Positions 44,202-51,679 of a stretch of 64,000 bases of DNA are shown in pieces. The DNA is from a virus. Made by a program: the position numbers and the translations under genes. The DNA is taken from positions 1 through 64,000 of IMG/VR virus record IMGVR_UViG_3300050821_010639. One strand, 5' to 3'. Within the stretch, counting starts at the first letter, position 1. Every line of letters starts with the position of its first letter. The notes beneath the pieces were generated by a model, which was not told the DNA's origin, searched no databases, and saw nothing but the letters and a program-made list of their open reading frames with translations.

Positions 44202-45364
44202 GCCGCCGCCAGCAGACGGACCGCTTCCAGCGCGGCCTCCGTCGACTCGGCGTCGAAGCCGGGGATGCGGCCGAGCACCGACTCAAGTTCCGCCCACAGG
44301 TCCGCGCTCGGAACCACAGGAACGTCCACAGCCTCGGTCACAGGCTCAGCCACAGGAACGTCAGCGACCAGCAGCTCCAGGCCGAAGATGAGCGCCTGCT
44401 TCACCCGGCCGAAGTGGCCGTCGGCGTGCCGGCGCACCGGCGTGCGCAGCTCCGGGTTCTGCCGCATCGCCTCGTCGGCGAACCCGAGGTACCAGGTCTT
44501 GCCGGCCCCGGCCAGCCGGTGGCCGGTGCTAGTGAAGGCAGGCAGCACGCGGTTGCCCTTGGCGGCCCGCAGCGCCGCGACCGCGGACCGGACCTCGGCG
44601 GCCGACAGCCTGACGCCGCCCAGCTCGAACGTCGCCTCACCCGAAGCGGCCTCGCGCAGCTCGGCGAGCCACGGGTCATCCGCCAGGACGACAGCAGGCT
44701 CCGGCTCCGCGACAGGAACGGGCAGGGGCGGCGCCTGGGAGCCGACGACCTCGCGCAGCGCGCCGCGCAGCTCGGCCATCCACTCCTCGGCCTCCTCGCG
44801 GGTCTTGCCGAATTTCCTGCGCACCGCGGCGGCCGATACGGTCCGGCCCGAGGCGAACTGCCCGGCCAGCGCGTCGAACAGCGGCAGCACCGGCTCGCTG
44901 CCGGGCACAGGGGCGAACGCGGACAGCGCGTCGCGCAGCCGGGCCATCGCCTCGGTGTCGGCGAGCGACGGGTACTCGTCAGCCGTGCCGCCCAGCAGGT
45001 CGAGCCACGGCATCGAGCCGTCCTCGCCCACGCGGGTATCGACCAGCAGAAGCTCGCGCCCGGCCCGGCGGCCGAGCGACTCGCGCAGCCCCCGGCAGTA
45101 GAGCGCCACCTTGGCCATGATGAAGGCCTTGAAAGTGACCGGCCGCTGGTTGAAGTCGCTGACGTGGTCCGGCCGGTACTGGGCGATCACGTCAGCGTTC
45201 ATGAACTGCTGGACGATGTACTGCACGCCGTCATCGACGTCGGCCGGGCGGGCGACAGCGCCTAGCTGCTTCCAGACCACCCGCCGGATGTCGCTTCCGT
45301 ACTCCAGGAAAAGCTCTCCATAGTCCGCGGGTGCGACGCAGACAGCCGAACGAGAAAACGCCAC
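44198..45364 (-). CDS. ECF-type sigma factor-like protein
   Basis: 388 aa. Residues 14-110 (YGELFLEYGSDIRRVVWKQLG...DVDDGVQYIVQQFMN...VTFKAFIMAKVALYCRGLRESLGRRAGRE) match sigma region 2, including the DDxxQ helix and the F-x-x-W/F-L core-binding pattern. VSAAAVRRKFGKTREEAEEWMAELR near 185 could be a region 4-like HTH. The rest is an unusual extension of about 180 residues. It is transcribed from its own operator-promoter (45404-45433) and begins the clamp-loader operon, so it may be an early regulator. Start GTG with GGGGAG upstream. Confidence 0.55.
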   Translation of the reverse strand: MAFSRSAVCVAPADYGELFLEYGSDIRRVVWKQLGAVARPADVDDGVQYIVQQFMNADVIAQYRPDHVSDFNQRPVTFKAFIMAKVALYCRGLRESLGRRAGRELLLVDTRVGEDGSMPWLDLLGGTADEYPSLADTEAMARLRDALSAFAPVPGSEPVLPLFDALAGQFASGRTVSAAAVRRKFGKTREEAEEWMAELRGALREVVGSQAPPLPVPVAEPEPAVVLADDPWLAELREAASGEATFELGGVRLSAAEVRSAVAALRAAKGNRVLPAFTSTGHRLAGAGKTWYLGFADEAMRQNPELRTPVRRHADGHFGRVKQALIFGLELLVADVPVAEPVTEAVDVPVVPSADLWAELESVLGRIPGFDAESTEAALEAVRLLAAA

Positions 45365-45403
45365 ACGGAACTCCCCATTGAAGCCAACCTCACCAGTACG
45401 TAG

Positions 45404-45433
45404 AGGCTAGTCCTCTGCTTGACTCGCGTCAAG
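45404..45433 (-). promoter_or_regulatory. Operator-promoter of the sigma-like/clamp-loader operon
   Basis: Perfect operator CTTGACTCGCGTCAAG at 45418-45433 contains -35 TTGACG (45427-45432); TAGCCT (45404-45409) follows after 17 bases. Confidence 0.7.
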
Positions 45434-45444
45434 TTAAGCGGGGA

Positions 45445-45741
45445 TCACCACACGGCGCTGAACTCGGTGCGGGCCCGGCTGACCGCGGCCTCGCCGACCG
45501 CGATCCGCGATCCGGGGATGTCCCGCGACCCGCTGGCGTTCGTCTCCACCAGCAGCACGCCGCGCCGGCCGAGATTGGTCGACAGCAGCGAGCGGTAAGC
45601 CACGCCGACAGGCAGCTCAAACCGGCCCCGGGTAAACGTCGCCGGGTAGCCGCGCTCGGCCACCACGCCAGTCACCTCCTCGGCGACGCGCCACTTCCGG
45701 CCGTTGCCGAACAGCTCCTGCCACTGGTTGGTCGTGCTCAC
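45445..45741 (-). CDS. 98-aa protein of unknown function
   Basis: VSTTNQWQELFGNGRKWRVAEEV, then VVAERGYPATFTRGRFELPVGVAYRSLLSTNLGRRGVLLVE. Beta-rich, ends SRARTEFSAVW. GTG overlaps the stop of the zinc-finger gene upstream (GTGA). Last gene before the operator-promoter at 45404. Confidence 0.55.
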   Translation of the reverse strand: MSTTNQWQELFGNGRKWRVAEEVTGVVAERGYPATFTRGRFELPVGVAYRSLLSTNLGRRGVLLVETNASGSRDIPGSRIAVGEAAVSRARTEFSAVW

Positions 45742-45917
45742 GCGTGGAACCTCCGCCAGTGCCGCCGGTACGCTCGGGGCGTCCGGAACCGTGTGCCAGC
45801 CGCCCGGCCGACGCGGGGGACACCGCAGGCCGTAACGCCGCCGGGAACCTTTTCGCGCCACGGGCAGTAGACGAACGTGCCGCCGCGCACGGGCGGCGGC
45901 GCCGCAACCAGGCTCAC
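45738..45917 (-). CDS. 59-aa C2H2-like zinc-finger protein
   Basis: MSLVAAPPPVRGGTFVYCPW, then TACGVPRVGRA and a basic end AYRRHWRRFHA. The C...C...H-x4-H spacing recalls C2H2 fingers. It fits exactly between two neighbours, starting right after TGA and ending with a GTGA overlap. Confidence 0.55.
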   Translation of the reverse strand: MSLVAAPPPVRGGTFVYCPWREKVPGGVTACGVPRVGRAAGTRFRTPRAYRRHWRRFHA

Positions 45918-46187
45918 TCAGTCCTCCAAGGGGTCCGCCTTCTGGAACCGGGCGACCGATCGCGCCCTGCGGGCCTGGGTATCGTCAATCCGGCGGTCCA
46001 GGTCGGCGCGCTGCTCGCCGGCGCGCTCCTCAGTGGCCCAGCGCTCGTACTCCTGCGCGGGCGCGAGGGCGGCGGCCGGGTCCGCACGGTACAGCGCGGC
46101 CCACTTCGGGCACGTCATGACGTGGAAGACGATCTTCTTCAGCTCGCCCGTCTCCTGGCAGCCGGGGCAGCGGCCCTGCTCCCTCAC
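45918..46187 (-). CDS. 89-aa zinc-type helical protein
   Basis: MREQGRCPGCQETGELKKIVFHVMTCPKW carries a CxxC-H-C zinc set. A long charged helix follows (YERWATEERAGEQRADLDRRI). GTGA overlap with the HNH gene. Common layout of small phage proteins described as zinc fingers; role unknown. Confidence 0.6.
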   Translation of the reverse strand: MREQGRCPGCQETGELKKIVFHVMTCPKWAALYRADPAAALAPAQEYERWATEERAGEQRADLDRRIDDTQARRARSVARFQKADPLED

Positions 46188-46486
46188 GACCAGCTGCTCC
46201 CCTGGTCACGCCGACGGGCGATGCCCTCCGCCACGCGAATGCGGCCCATGCGGGCTGCGGCCGGGTCCTTCTGGTTGCACAGGCGGTGCGCTGCGCGCAT
46301 ATTGCCCATCCGGTCGCGCCCGCCCAGAGTCCTCAGCACGATGTGGTCGACGGTGGGGGCCCACTCAGAATCCGTCCCGCGCAGCTTCCGATCGATAGCC
46401 CGGCCGTCCGGGCACAGGCACGTCGGCATCTCGCACTTCCAGCCGTCCCGGCGGTAGACCGCGCTGTGCACATGGCGGTTGCTCAC
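46184..46486 (-). CDS. HNH endonuclease
   Basis: 100 aa. VYRRDGWKCEMPTCLCPDGR, then APTVDHIVLRTLGGRDRMGNMRAAHRLCNQKD: the DH, N and H of the HNH motif are present, with C residues forming a zinc site (CxxxxC...C). Family knowledge: nicking or cutting of DNA, in homing or packaging. Away from terL, so a free-standing homing or accessory nuclease is more likely. Confidence 0.8.
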   Translation of the reverse strand: MSNRHVHSAVYRRDGWKCEMPTCLCPDGRAIDRKLRGTDSEWAPTVDHIVLRTLGGRDRMGNMRAAHRLCNQKDPAAARMGRIRVAEGIARRRDQGSSWS

Positions 46487-46728
46487 GGCTCAGCCCCCGC
46501 CGGGGCCCCGACCAGCCCGGCGGGCATCGGCTGATGCAGCACGAAGTCCGGCCGCCGGCCGCCCCCGATGTCCTCCAGGCGGGCCTTGACGCAGGTCGTC
46601 AGGCCGGCCGGGTCCTCCCACAGCTCGCTCGCAGCGTTCAGCTGCCGGATCGGGATACTGCATCCCCGGCAGTAGGCCGGGAACTCCCGTGTGCCCGGCG
46701 GGTCTTCAGCCCAGGGAAAGATGCTCAT
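46483..46728 (-). CDS. 81-aa protein with CxxC
   Basis: MSIFPWAEDPPGTREFPAYCRGCSIPI, LTTCVKARLEDIGGGRRPDFVLHQPMP. One CRGC pair plus a third C may bind zinc. ATGA overlap with the HNH gene. Confidence 0.55.
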   Translation of the reverse strand: MSIFPWAEDPPGTREFPAYCRGCSIPIRQLNAASELWEDPAGLTTCVKARLEDIGGGRRPDFVLHQPMPAGLVGAPAGAEP

Positions 46729-46743
46729 GTTCGTTCCTACGCC

Positions 46744-46995
46744 TCAGCACAGCAGGAACGCGAGCGTCAGGCGGCGCTCGCGCTCTTCCCTCACGAAGTC
46801 GATGTGCCGGCACTGCCCGTCGGCCCGTGCCCCGTAACCGTAACCCCGGCAGGTGCACGCCCAGATCCCGTCGGGGAGCAGGGTTACCCGGTACTCGACG
46901 TCGGGGTAGCGGGACGAGGTGACGTAGCCCTCGAACGCTACGTCCAGGACCGCACGGTGCGGGATCGGCTGCCCGGCCAGCACCGAAACCCTCAC
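46744..46995 (-). CDS. 83-aa SWIM-like zinc-finger protein
   Basis: VSVLAGQPIPHRAVLDVAFEG, then IWACTCRGYGYGARADGQCRHIDFV: the CxC...CxH arrangement of SWIM-type zinc fingers. SWIM domains bind DNA or proteins. Start GTG at 46995 overlaps the upstream stop. Confidence 0.6.
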   Translation of the reverse strand: MRVSVLAGQPIPHRAVLDVAFEGYVTSSRYPDVEYRVTLLPDGIWACTCRGYGYGARADGQCRHIDFVREERERRLTLAFLLC

Positions 46996-47273
46996 GCGGG
47001 GGAATTCGGGATGACAGGGAACCCGCGGGTGAGCGTCGGGGCGTAAGAGAAGCTGCCACCCCCGACAGATCCCGAGAACTGCCCGACGCCGGGCACGGTG
47101 ACGTGGATGACAGGCGGCTGCGAGGCACGCTCGACGTCCATGCGGTGCACCAGCGTGCGGTAGTGCCTGGCGGTAGCCCGGTCGGGCCACGCCTCCGTCA
47201 TCCACTCGAACCACGGGGCATGGTCATCCAGGGCTACCGGCGCGGCCTTGTCAAGCGGGTCAGGTGCGAGCAT
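46992..47273 (-). CDS. 93-aa protein of unknown function
   Basis: MLAPDPLDKAAPVALDDHAPWFEW, RATARHYRTLVHRMDVERA, then a beta-rich FSGSVGGGSFSYAPTLTRGFPVI. It fits between the HTH-like gene and the SWIM-like gene with a 4-base overlap. No family recognised. Confidence 0.5.
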   Translation of the reverse strand: MLAPDPLDKAAPVALDDHAPWFEWMTEAWPDRATARHYRTLVHRMDVERASQPPVIHVTVPGVGQFSGSVGGGSFSYAPTLTRGFPVIPNSPA

Positions 47274-47282
47274 GCCGCCACC

Positions 47283-47660
47283 TTACTGCGCGGCGGCGAC
47301 ACCAGCCGGGGTCAGCGAAAGAGCCTCCGGGCCGGCGTAGGCGCGGTGCGTCCCCTGCCCCGGCGCCTTACCGGTATCCGGGTTTACCACGAGGCCGTCC
47401 TTGTCCAGGGGGGTGCCCGTCTCGTCGTGCCCGGCGATGGCCGCCCGCTGCACCTCCAGCAGGGCATCGATTTCCGCGGTCGCCACTACGTAGGCCGCCG
47501 GCCGGTCTCCCGCGCCGGGCAACTTGTGCAGCGACTTCAGCTTGTGCTCTTCCGTGCCCATCTGGAACAGCCGCTGGCGCTTGACGCGCAGCCGCGCCGC
47601 GGCGAACGGCAGGCTCTCCCAGCCAGGCAGGTCCGGAACAGGGAACTTTTCCTTAGCCAT
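47283..47660 (-). CDS. Helix-turn-helix-like DNA-binding protein
   Basis: 125 aa. WESLPFAAARLRVKRQRLFQMGTEEHKLKSLHKLPG...AYVVATAEIDALLEVQ follows the excisionase/MerR-type pattern of actinobacterial mobile elements (an HTH, a wing, then VxxxEVxxLL). A Gly/Asp-rich tail of about 50 residues ends the protein. Strong AAGGAG ribosome-binding site. It is transcribed from the region with a weakened operator at 47716-47731 and is a possible regulator. Confidence 0.5.
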   Translation of the reverse strand: MAKEKFPVPDLPGWESLPFAAARLRVKRQRLFQMGTEEHKLKSLHKLPGAGDRPAAYVVATAEIDALLEVQRAAIAGHDETGTPLDKDGLVVNPDTGKAPGQGTHRAYAGPEALSLTPAGVAAAQ

Positions 47661-47715
47661 GTCATTCTCCTTAAGCCCTCCGCTGAGGGCATTGCTTGCT
47701 GTCTCAGGTATATAG

Positions 47716-47731
47716 CTTAACCCGAGTCAAG
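47716..47731 (-). promoter_or_regulatory. Weakened copy of the 16-bp operator
   Basis: CTTAACCCGAGTCAAG differs from the consensus at one base. On the minus strand it offers TTGACT as -35; TATA-rich sequence (TATATAC) follows at shorter spacing than elsewhere, so promoter activity is less clear. The HTH-like gene starts 56 bases downstream. Confidence 0.5.
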
Positions 47732-47740
47732 TCTATTCCG

Positions 47741-48271
47741 CTAGACCTGAGACAGCACGCGCCCCATGACCGTTTTCGAGACCGCGAGCCACTTACGGCA
47801 GTCCTCTTCCGTCCGTACCGCGTGCAGCAGCCCGAGGCAGCGGGCCATCGCGCCGGACACAGCCTCGTCGTACTGCCGGGACGCCCAGTCCGGGCAGGCC
47901 CGGCCGCAGTACAGGCGCAGCGCGGTCGCCAGGTCGTCCAGCGCGGGCTCTGGCTCACGCCGCGCGTCCTCCCACAAGTGGGCGTAGCCGACCGGCACGT
48001 AGCCGATCTTGCCCAGTGCCCTGATGGCGGCCGGCTCCTCGTCCATGTTCCAGGCCCTGGCCAGCAACCCGACCGGTGAGAAGTACTCCTGCTCGGCGAA
48101 GCACCACCCGTGGTCCGGGTAGACGCGCAGCGCGCCAGCCTCGCCGCAGGACGGGCACGTCACCTTGACCCCGCGCTCACGAGTGCCCGCGCTGGCCGCT
48201 CCGGCCCACGCCATCGCCCTGTCGAACGAGATCCGCTCGTTGGCGATGGCGTACAGCGACTTGACGCTCAT
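47741..48271 (-). CDS. Primase-type zinc-binding domain protein
   Basis: 176 aa. VKVTCPSCGEAGALRVYPDHGWCFAEQEYFSPVGLLARAWNM near residue 35-75 is a CHC2-type primase zinc ribbon as at the start of DnaG, followed by a helical region without the Toprim catalytic part. It is directly before dnaB. It may work with a separate primase or as a helicase accessory; no catalytic primase is seen in this window. Confidence 0.65.
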   Translation of the reverse strand: MSVKSLYAIANERISFDRAMAWAGAASAGTRERGVKVTCPSCGEAGALRVYPDHGWCFAEQEYFSPVGLLARAWNMDEEPAAIRALGKIGYVPVGYAHLWEDARREPEPALDDLATALRLYCGRACPDWASRQYDEAVSGAMARCLGLLHAVRTEEDCRKWLAVSKTVMGRVLSQV

Positions 48272-49716
48272 TCGAAGTCGATGGACTCCTCGTCCGGCGG
48301 CAGGTCCTGGTCAGCGAAGTAGCTGGTGGCGTAGTCGGCGGTCAGCCGGAACCGGCCCCCGCGCGCGCCGTTGCGGTTCTTCTCGACCGTGAGGGCCAGC
48401 GGCACGGCCCGGCCCCGGGAGGTGTCCTCCTCGGAGAGGGACAGGGAGATAACCGTCGCCGCCGTCTTGCCCGCCTCCGAGGACTGCGACATGTGCTGGT
48501 CGATCGAGAACCCGCCGCCCCCGCCGCGCAGGGCCTGCGAGCCGCCCTGGTTAGCCTGCCAGGGCGACACGAGGGGAACCCCCCGGCCGTGGAACGCCGT
48601 CTGGGCCCAGCGGTGCGCGCTCTTGACGATGCCGGACTGGTTCTCGTGCTCCCTGGAGTCGCGGCTGCGCTGCTGGGGGTCGCACAGCTGCAGGTAGTCG
48701 AACACCATCAAGTCGGGCACCAGGCGCCGGGCCATCGCCTCGGCCCGGCCGGAGAAGACCGGGACCGTGCAGTGCTCGGGCATCTGCACAACCTGGAGTT
48801 CGCCGTACCCGCCGGCCTTCAGGTCAGCGGTGACGGCGGCCAGGGCCCGCTCCTCTTCCTCGCTGAGCCAGCCGGAGGAGATCTTCAGGCTGTCGATCCC
48901 GCGGGCGAGGCCGAACTTGGGGTGGCGCGAGTGCCGGGCCACCAGCTTGACGCGCACCTCGTCGCGGTGCTGCTCAGTGGTGAAGACCAGGACGTTGCGC
49001 CCCTCCATGACCGCGTTGTGCCAGGCGAGCTGCACGCACAGGCTGGACTTGCCCACCGTCGTGCCGGCCACGACCAGCGAGAGCCCCTTGCCGAGGCCGC
49101 CGCCCAGGTAGCGGTCCACGTCCGGCAGGCCGAACTGGATGCCGGCCGGCTTGCCGGAGCGGCGCATCTCCTTCGCGCGGGCGTAGGCGGCCAGCACCTC
49201 GTCGCCCTCGGCGGTGACATTCCCTTCCGGGGTGTCGGACGTGCTGGCGAGCTGCTCAGCCTCGGCCAGGGCCACCTGAACGAACTCGCGCGCGTCGGCG
49301 TGCCCCGCCAGCTCCCGGCCGTCTTCCCCCCGCAGCCCCTCGCGGACAATCTGCATGCCGGTGGCCAGCGCGTCGCCGGTGGCCCGCTCGGCTGCCAGCT
49401 CGCGCAGCTGGTCGACGGAGTGCCGGAACTCGTGCAGCTCGGGCAGGACCGCAGCCAGCGCGTCGTAGGCCTCCTCGTACATCTGCACGGTACCGGGCTT
49501 CCGGCCGCGCAGCAGGTCGCTCAGCGCGTCACGGCTCATGACACCGCCGGTCTGGCCGGCGTACCGCGTCAGCAGCAGGAACAGGGCCCGCTGCACCGGG
49601 TCGGTGAAGTGCTCGCCGCCGACCCGGGCCGACACGTAGTCCAGCGCCCGGACCGACCTGCCGCCCGCCAGGACGGCCGACAGCACCACCTTGCCGTGAG
49701 CTACCGCGTCAGCCAT
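48268..49716 (-). CDS. dnaB: Replicative DNA helicase, DnaB family
   Basis: 482 aa. N-terminal helical domain (VVLSAVLAGGRSVRALDYVSARVGGEHF), then RecA-like core: Walker A VVAGTTVGKSSLCVQ near 215, FTTEQHRDEV, Walker B LMVFDYLQLCDPQQR near 350, and the VSPWQANQGG / VEKNRNGARG elements of DnaB motif 4 and the arginine finger. Ring helicase that unwinds the fork. ATGA overlap with the primase-type gene downstream; overlaps the methyltransferase gene by 16 bases. Confidence 0.92.
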   Translation of the reverse strand: MADAVAHGKVVLSAVLAGGRSVRALDYVSARVGGEHFTDPVQRALFLLLTRYAGQTGGVMSRDALSDLLRGRKPGTVQMYEEAYDALAAVLPELHEFRHSVDQLRELAAERATGDALATGMQIVREGLRGEDGRELAGHADAREFVQVALAEAEQLASTSDTPEGNVTAEGDEVLAAYARAKEMRRSGKPAGIQFGLPDVDRYLGGGLGKGLSLVVAGTTVGKSSLCVQLAWHNAVMEGRNVLVFTTEQHRDEVRVKLVARHSRHPKFGLARGIDSLKISSGWLSEEEERALAAVTADLKAGGYGELQVVQMPEHCTVPVFSGRAEAMARRLVPDLMVFDYLQLCDPQQRSRDSREHENQSGIVKSAHRWAQTAFHGRGVPLVSPWQANQGGSQALRGGGGGFSIDQHMSQSSEAGKTAATVISLSLSEEDTSRGRAVPLALTVEKNRNGARGGRFRLTADYATSYFADQDLPPDEESIDFE

Positions 49717-50372
49717 AACGCCGCCTCCCTGCTCAGGTAGGCGGCGGCGTGCGCGGCAACGTAGGCGGTCATGTAAGCAGGCGCGGCCTCGGTCAGCATC
49801 TCGCGCGGCACGTGCCGACTGACGCCCATCAGCTCGCGGGCCATCCCGATCGGGGCGACGTGCCCCGCGATCGACATGACGGTGCCCGGCTCCCAGTGGC
49901 CGGCCTTGCTGGCCCGCTTCACGTGCTCCGGGTGGCCAAGCGGCGGGATAGCCAGGCCGTTACCCGTCTCAAACCCGCGGTGGCGGTACAGCTCCTTGCC
50001 GAACATCAGGCCGCACAGCCAGGTGGGGCCGATAAGCGGAGCGCCCTCCACGTTCTCGATGACATAGGGCACACTGGACTCGATGAGCACCGGCCGCAGC
50101 GGCTCGATGAGGTCGATGTACTCGTCACGCAAGCCGGGGCGGCACGACATCATCTTGCTCCACGGCTGGCACGGCCCCCCGAGGTGCACCATGTCGAACT
50201 CGCGCAGGTCGTCAGCCGTCAGCGCCAGCGCGTCGCCAAGGCGGAAGTCGTACGGGTAGAACTTCCCGACCTTAGGGTCGTTGTCGATACCGGTGACGTC
50301 CAGGTAGTTGGCGTAGCCGTCGGAGGAGATGCCGGCTCCGCAGCCGATGTCCAGGACCCGCCTGCGGCCCAT
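49701..50372 (-). CDS. DNA C5-cytosine methyltransferase
   Basis: 223 aa, shorter than most. Motif I VLDIGCGAGISSDGY binds SAM; GGPCQPWSKM is the PCQ motif with the catalytic cysteine; YVIENVEG is the ENV motif; the target-recognition region is small. There is no obvious paired restriction gene, so it probably protects phage DNA from host restriction. Start ATG with GGCGGAG just upstream. Confidence 0.8.
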   Translation of the reverse strand: MGRRRVLDIGCGAGISSDGYANYLDVTGIDNDPKVGKFYPYDFRLGDALALTADDLREFDMVHLGGPCQPWSKMMSCRPGLRDEYIDLIEPLRPVLIESSVPYVIENVEGAPLIGPTWLCGLMFGKELYRHRGFETGNGLAIPPLGHPEHVKRASKAGHWEPGTVMSIAGHVAPIGMARELMGVSRHVPREMLTEAAPAYMTAYVAAHAAAYLSREAALWLTR

Positions 50373-50914
50373 AACTCCGCCAGGCGGAAGGCCCTGACGT
50401 TGGAGCCGGGCTCGAACGCGACCCGGTTACCGGCTATCCCGGTGATGATGACCTTCATGCCTACTGCTACGTCCGGTACCCCGGCGACCGTCTCGTACCT
50501 GAGCACGTGCTCAACCGCAGCCACCCGGAACGACGTCCCGTCGACCGCCACCATGTCGCCTTGCTCCACGTCGTCAGCCCGGCAAGTGGTCCAGTCGCGC
50601 CCGTGCCGGTCCAGGTCGAACCGCGGGCGCCGGAACGGCGCGGGGATAACGCGCCTGGTCGCCGGCGCCCTCGGCAGGTGCTCGCCGTCGAAGGCGGTGC
50701 GCCGCGCGGCCTCGGCCTTGGTGATGGCCACCAGGTCCTCAGCGTGCACCGGCGCGGCAGCGGCGGCGGTCTGCGCGTCCACCTGCTCAAGGGCGGCATC
50801 AGACATGAACGCCTCGATAGGCGGGGCGTCCTTCAGCTTCCCGGCCCGGTAGGCGTCAACGTCACGCCCCAGGGACTCGGGGATCTCCAGGATATGGGCC
50901 GGCTTGTCCGCCAT
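50219..50914 (-). CDS. 231-aa protein, overlaps methyltransferase gene
   Basis: MADKPAHILEIPESLGRDVDAYRAGKLKDAPPIEAFMSD, then FRRPRFDLDRHGRDWTTCRADDVEQGDMVAVDGTSFRVAAVEHVLRYET: a beta-barrel-like domain (residues about 115-180). The last ~50 residues, from AAGGSWTSAAEP, are low-complexity Ser/Thr and overlap the start of the methyltransferase gene in another frame over 154 bases. Either a genuine long overlap or a lost stop/frameshift. RBS GGGAGGA before ATG 50914. Confidence 0.5.
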   Translation of the reverse strand: MADKPAHILEIPESLGRDVDAYRAGKLKDAPPIEAFMSDAALEQVDAQTAAAAAPVHAEDLVAITKAEAARRTAFDGEHLPRAPATRRVIPAPFRRPRFDLDRHGRDWTTCRADDVEQGDMVAVDGTSFRVAAVEHVLRYETVAGVPDVAVGMKVIITGIAGNRVAFEPGSNVRAFRLAELWAAGGSWTSAAEPASPPTATPTTWTSPVSTTTLRSGSSTRTTSALATRWR

Positions 50915-51332
50915 GTGTCCTCCCGTGCTCGGCGAGGCGATCGGCGGTAACGACGAAGCGCCCGGCCCTGGTGCGGACGGCCAGCCCGCACCCAGCTCCG
51001 GAGCACTTCCCCTCTTTCCATATGAACGCGAACCGGCCGACCGCAGCAACGACCCTAGCGCCCTCACAGCCCGCGTGCGAGGCCAGCGGCGGGCCCCAGG
51101 TGGACACCACCCCGCACCGGCAGGCCCAGTACTCCGGGCTCGGCTCGCAGGTCTCCCGCAGCGTGATGCCGATGCTGGCCCCGCCCGCGGCCGGGCACTC
51201 GTGACGCACGACGCGCCAGAGCGGCAGCACGAACACGCCCGGCGGGTCCAGCTTGTTCAGGGCGTCGAGCAGCGCCTGCCGGGCGCTGCGGAACGCGCGC
51301 CCGGCCTGCTTCTCCTCAGCTGTCAGCGGCAT
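50862..51332 (-). CDS. 156-aa cysteine-rich protein
   Basis: A helical start (MPLTAEEKQAGRAFRSARQALLDALN) precedes six or more cysteines: RHECPAAGG, TCEPSPEYWACRCGVVSTWG and GKCSGAGCGLAVRT, with AGCEGA between. These could form two zinc sites. Overlaps the next gene start by 53 bases. Function unknown. Confidence 0.5.
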   Translation of the reverse strand: MPLTAEEKQAGRAFRSARQALLDALNKLDPPGVFVLPLWRVVRHECPAAGGASIGITLRETCEPSPEYWACRCGVVSTWGPPLASHAGCEGARVVAAVGRFAFIWKEGKCSGAGCGLAVRTRAGRFVVTADRLAEHGRTHGGQAGPYPGDPRVPGA

Positions 51333-51334
51333 CG

Positions 51335-51679
51335 TCAGTTGAACAGACGGTCCTTGACACCTTCGATGTAGTCCGCAGCCGCGACCGCCGCGCTCGACCC
51401 GAGCAGGCTGCCGGCCCGCTCGGGTTCCGTCAGGAAGCCGGAGGGCTCCTCGTTCTCGCTGTCCGCCTCCCCGGTCAGCGGCACCACCTTGAGGATGTCC
51501 AGGTCAGCCTCCTGGTGGTCGAACTCGCGCTTAAGGCTGTCGATGTAAGCCTCAGCATCTTCCCGCGACGTCCAGGTCAGCGGGGAGCCCTGCCCGTGCT
51601 CATCGCGCCGGTACTCCAGCTCGTAAGTCAGGGGATTCGAGCAGACCTCAACCTCTACCGCCCACAGCTCGTACCTCAT
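51335..51679 (-). CDS. 114-aa protein of unknown function
   Basis: MRYELWAVEVEVCSNPLTYELEYRRDEHGQG, PLTWTSREDAEAYIDSLKREF, then an acidic middle and a helical end. The first half looks like a small alpha/beta domain of the kind seen in phage accessory genes. ATGA overlap with the sigma factor gene. Confidence 0.6.
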   Translation of the reverse strand: MRYELWAVEVEVCSNPLTYELEYRRDEHGQGSPLTWTSREDAEAYIDSLKREFDHQEADLDILKVVPLTGEADSENEEPSGFLTEPERAGSLLGSSAAVAAADYIEGVKDRLFN

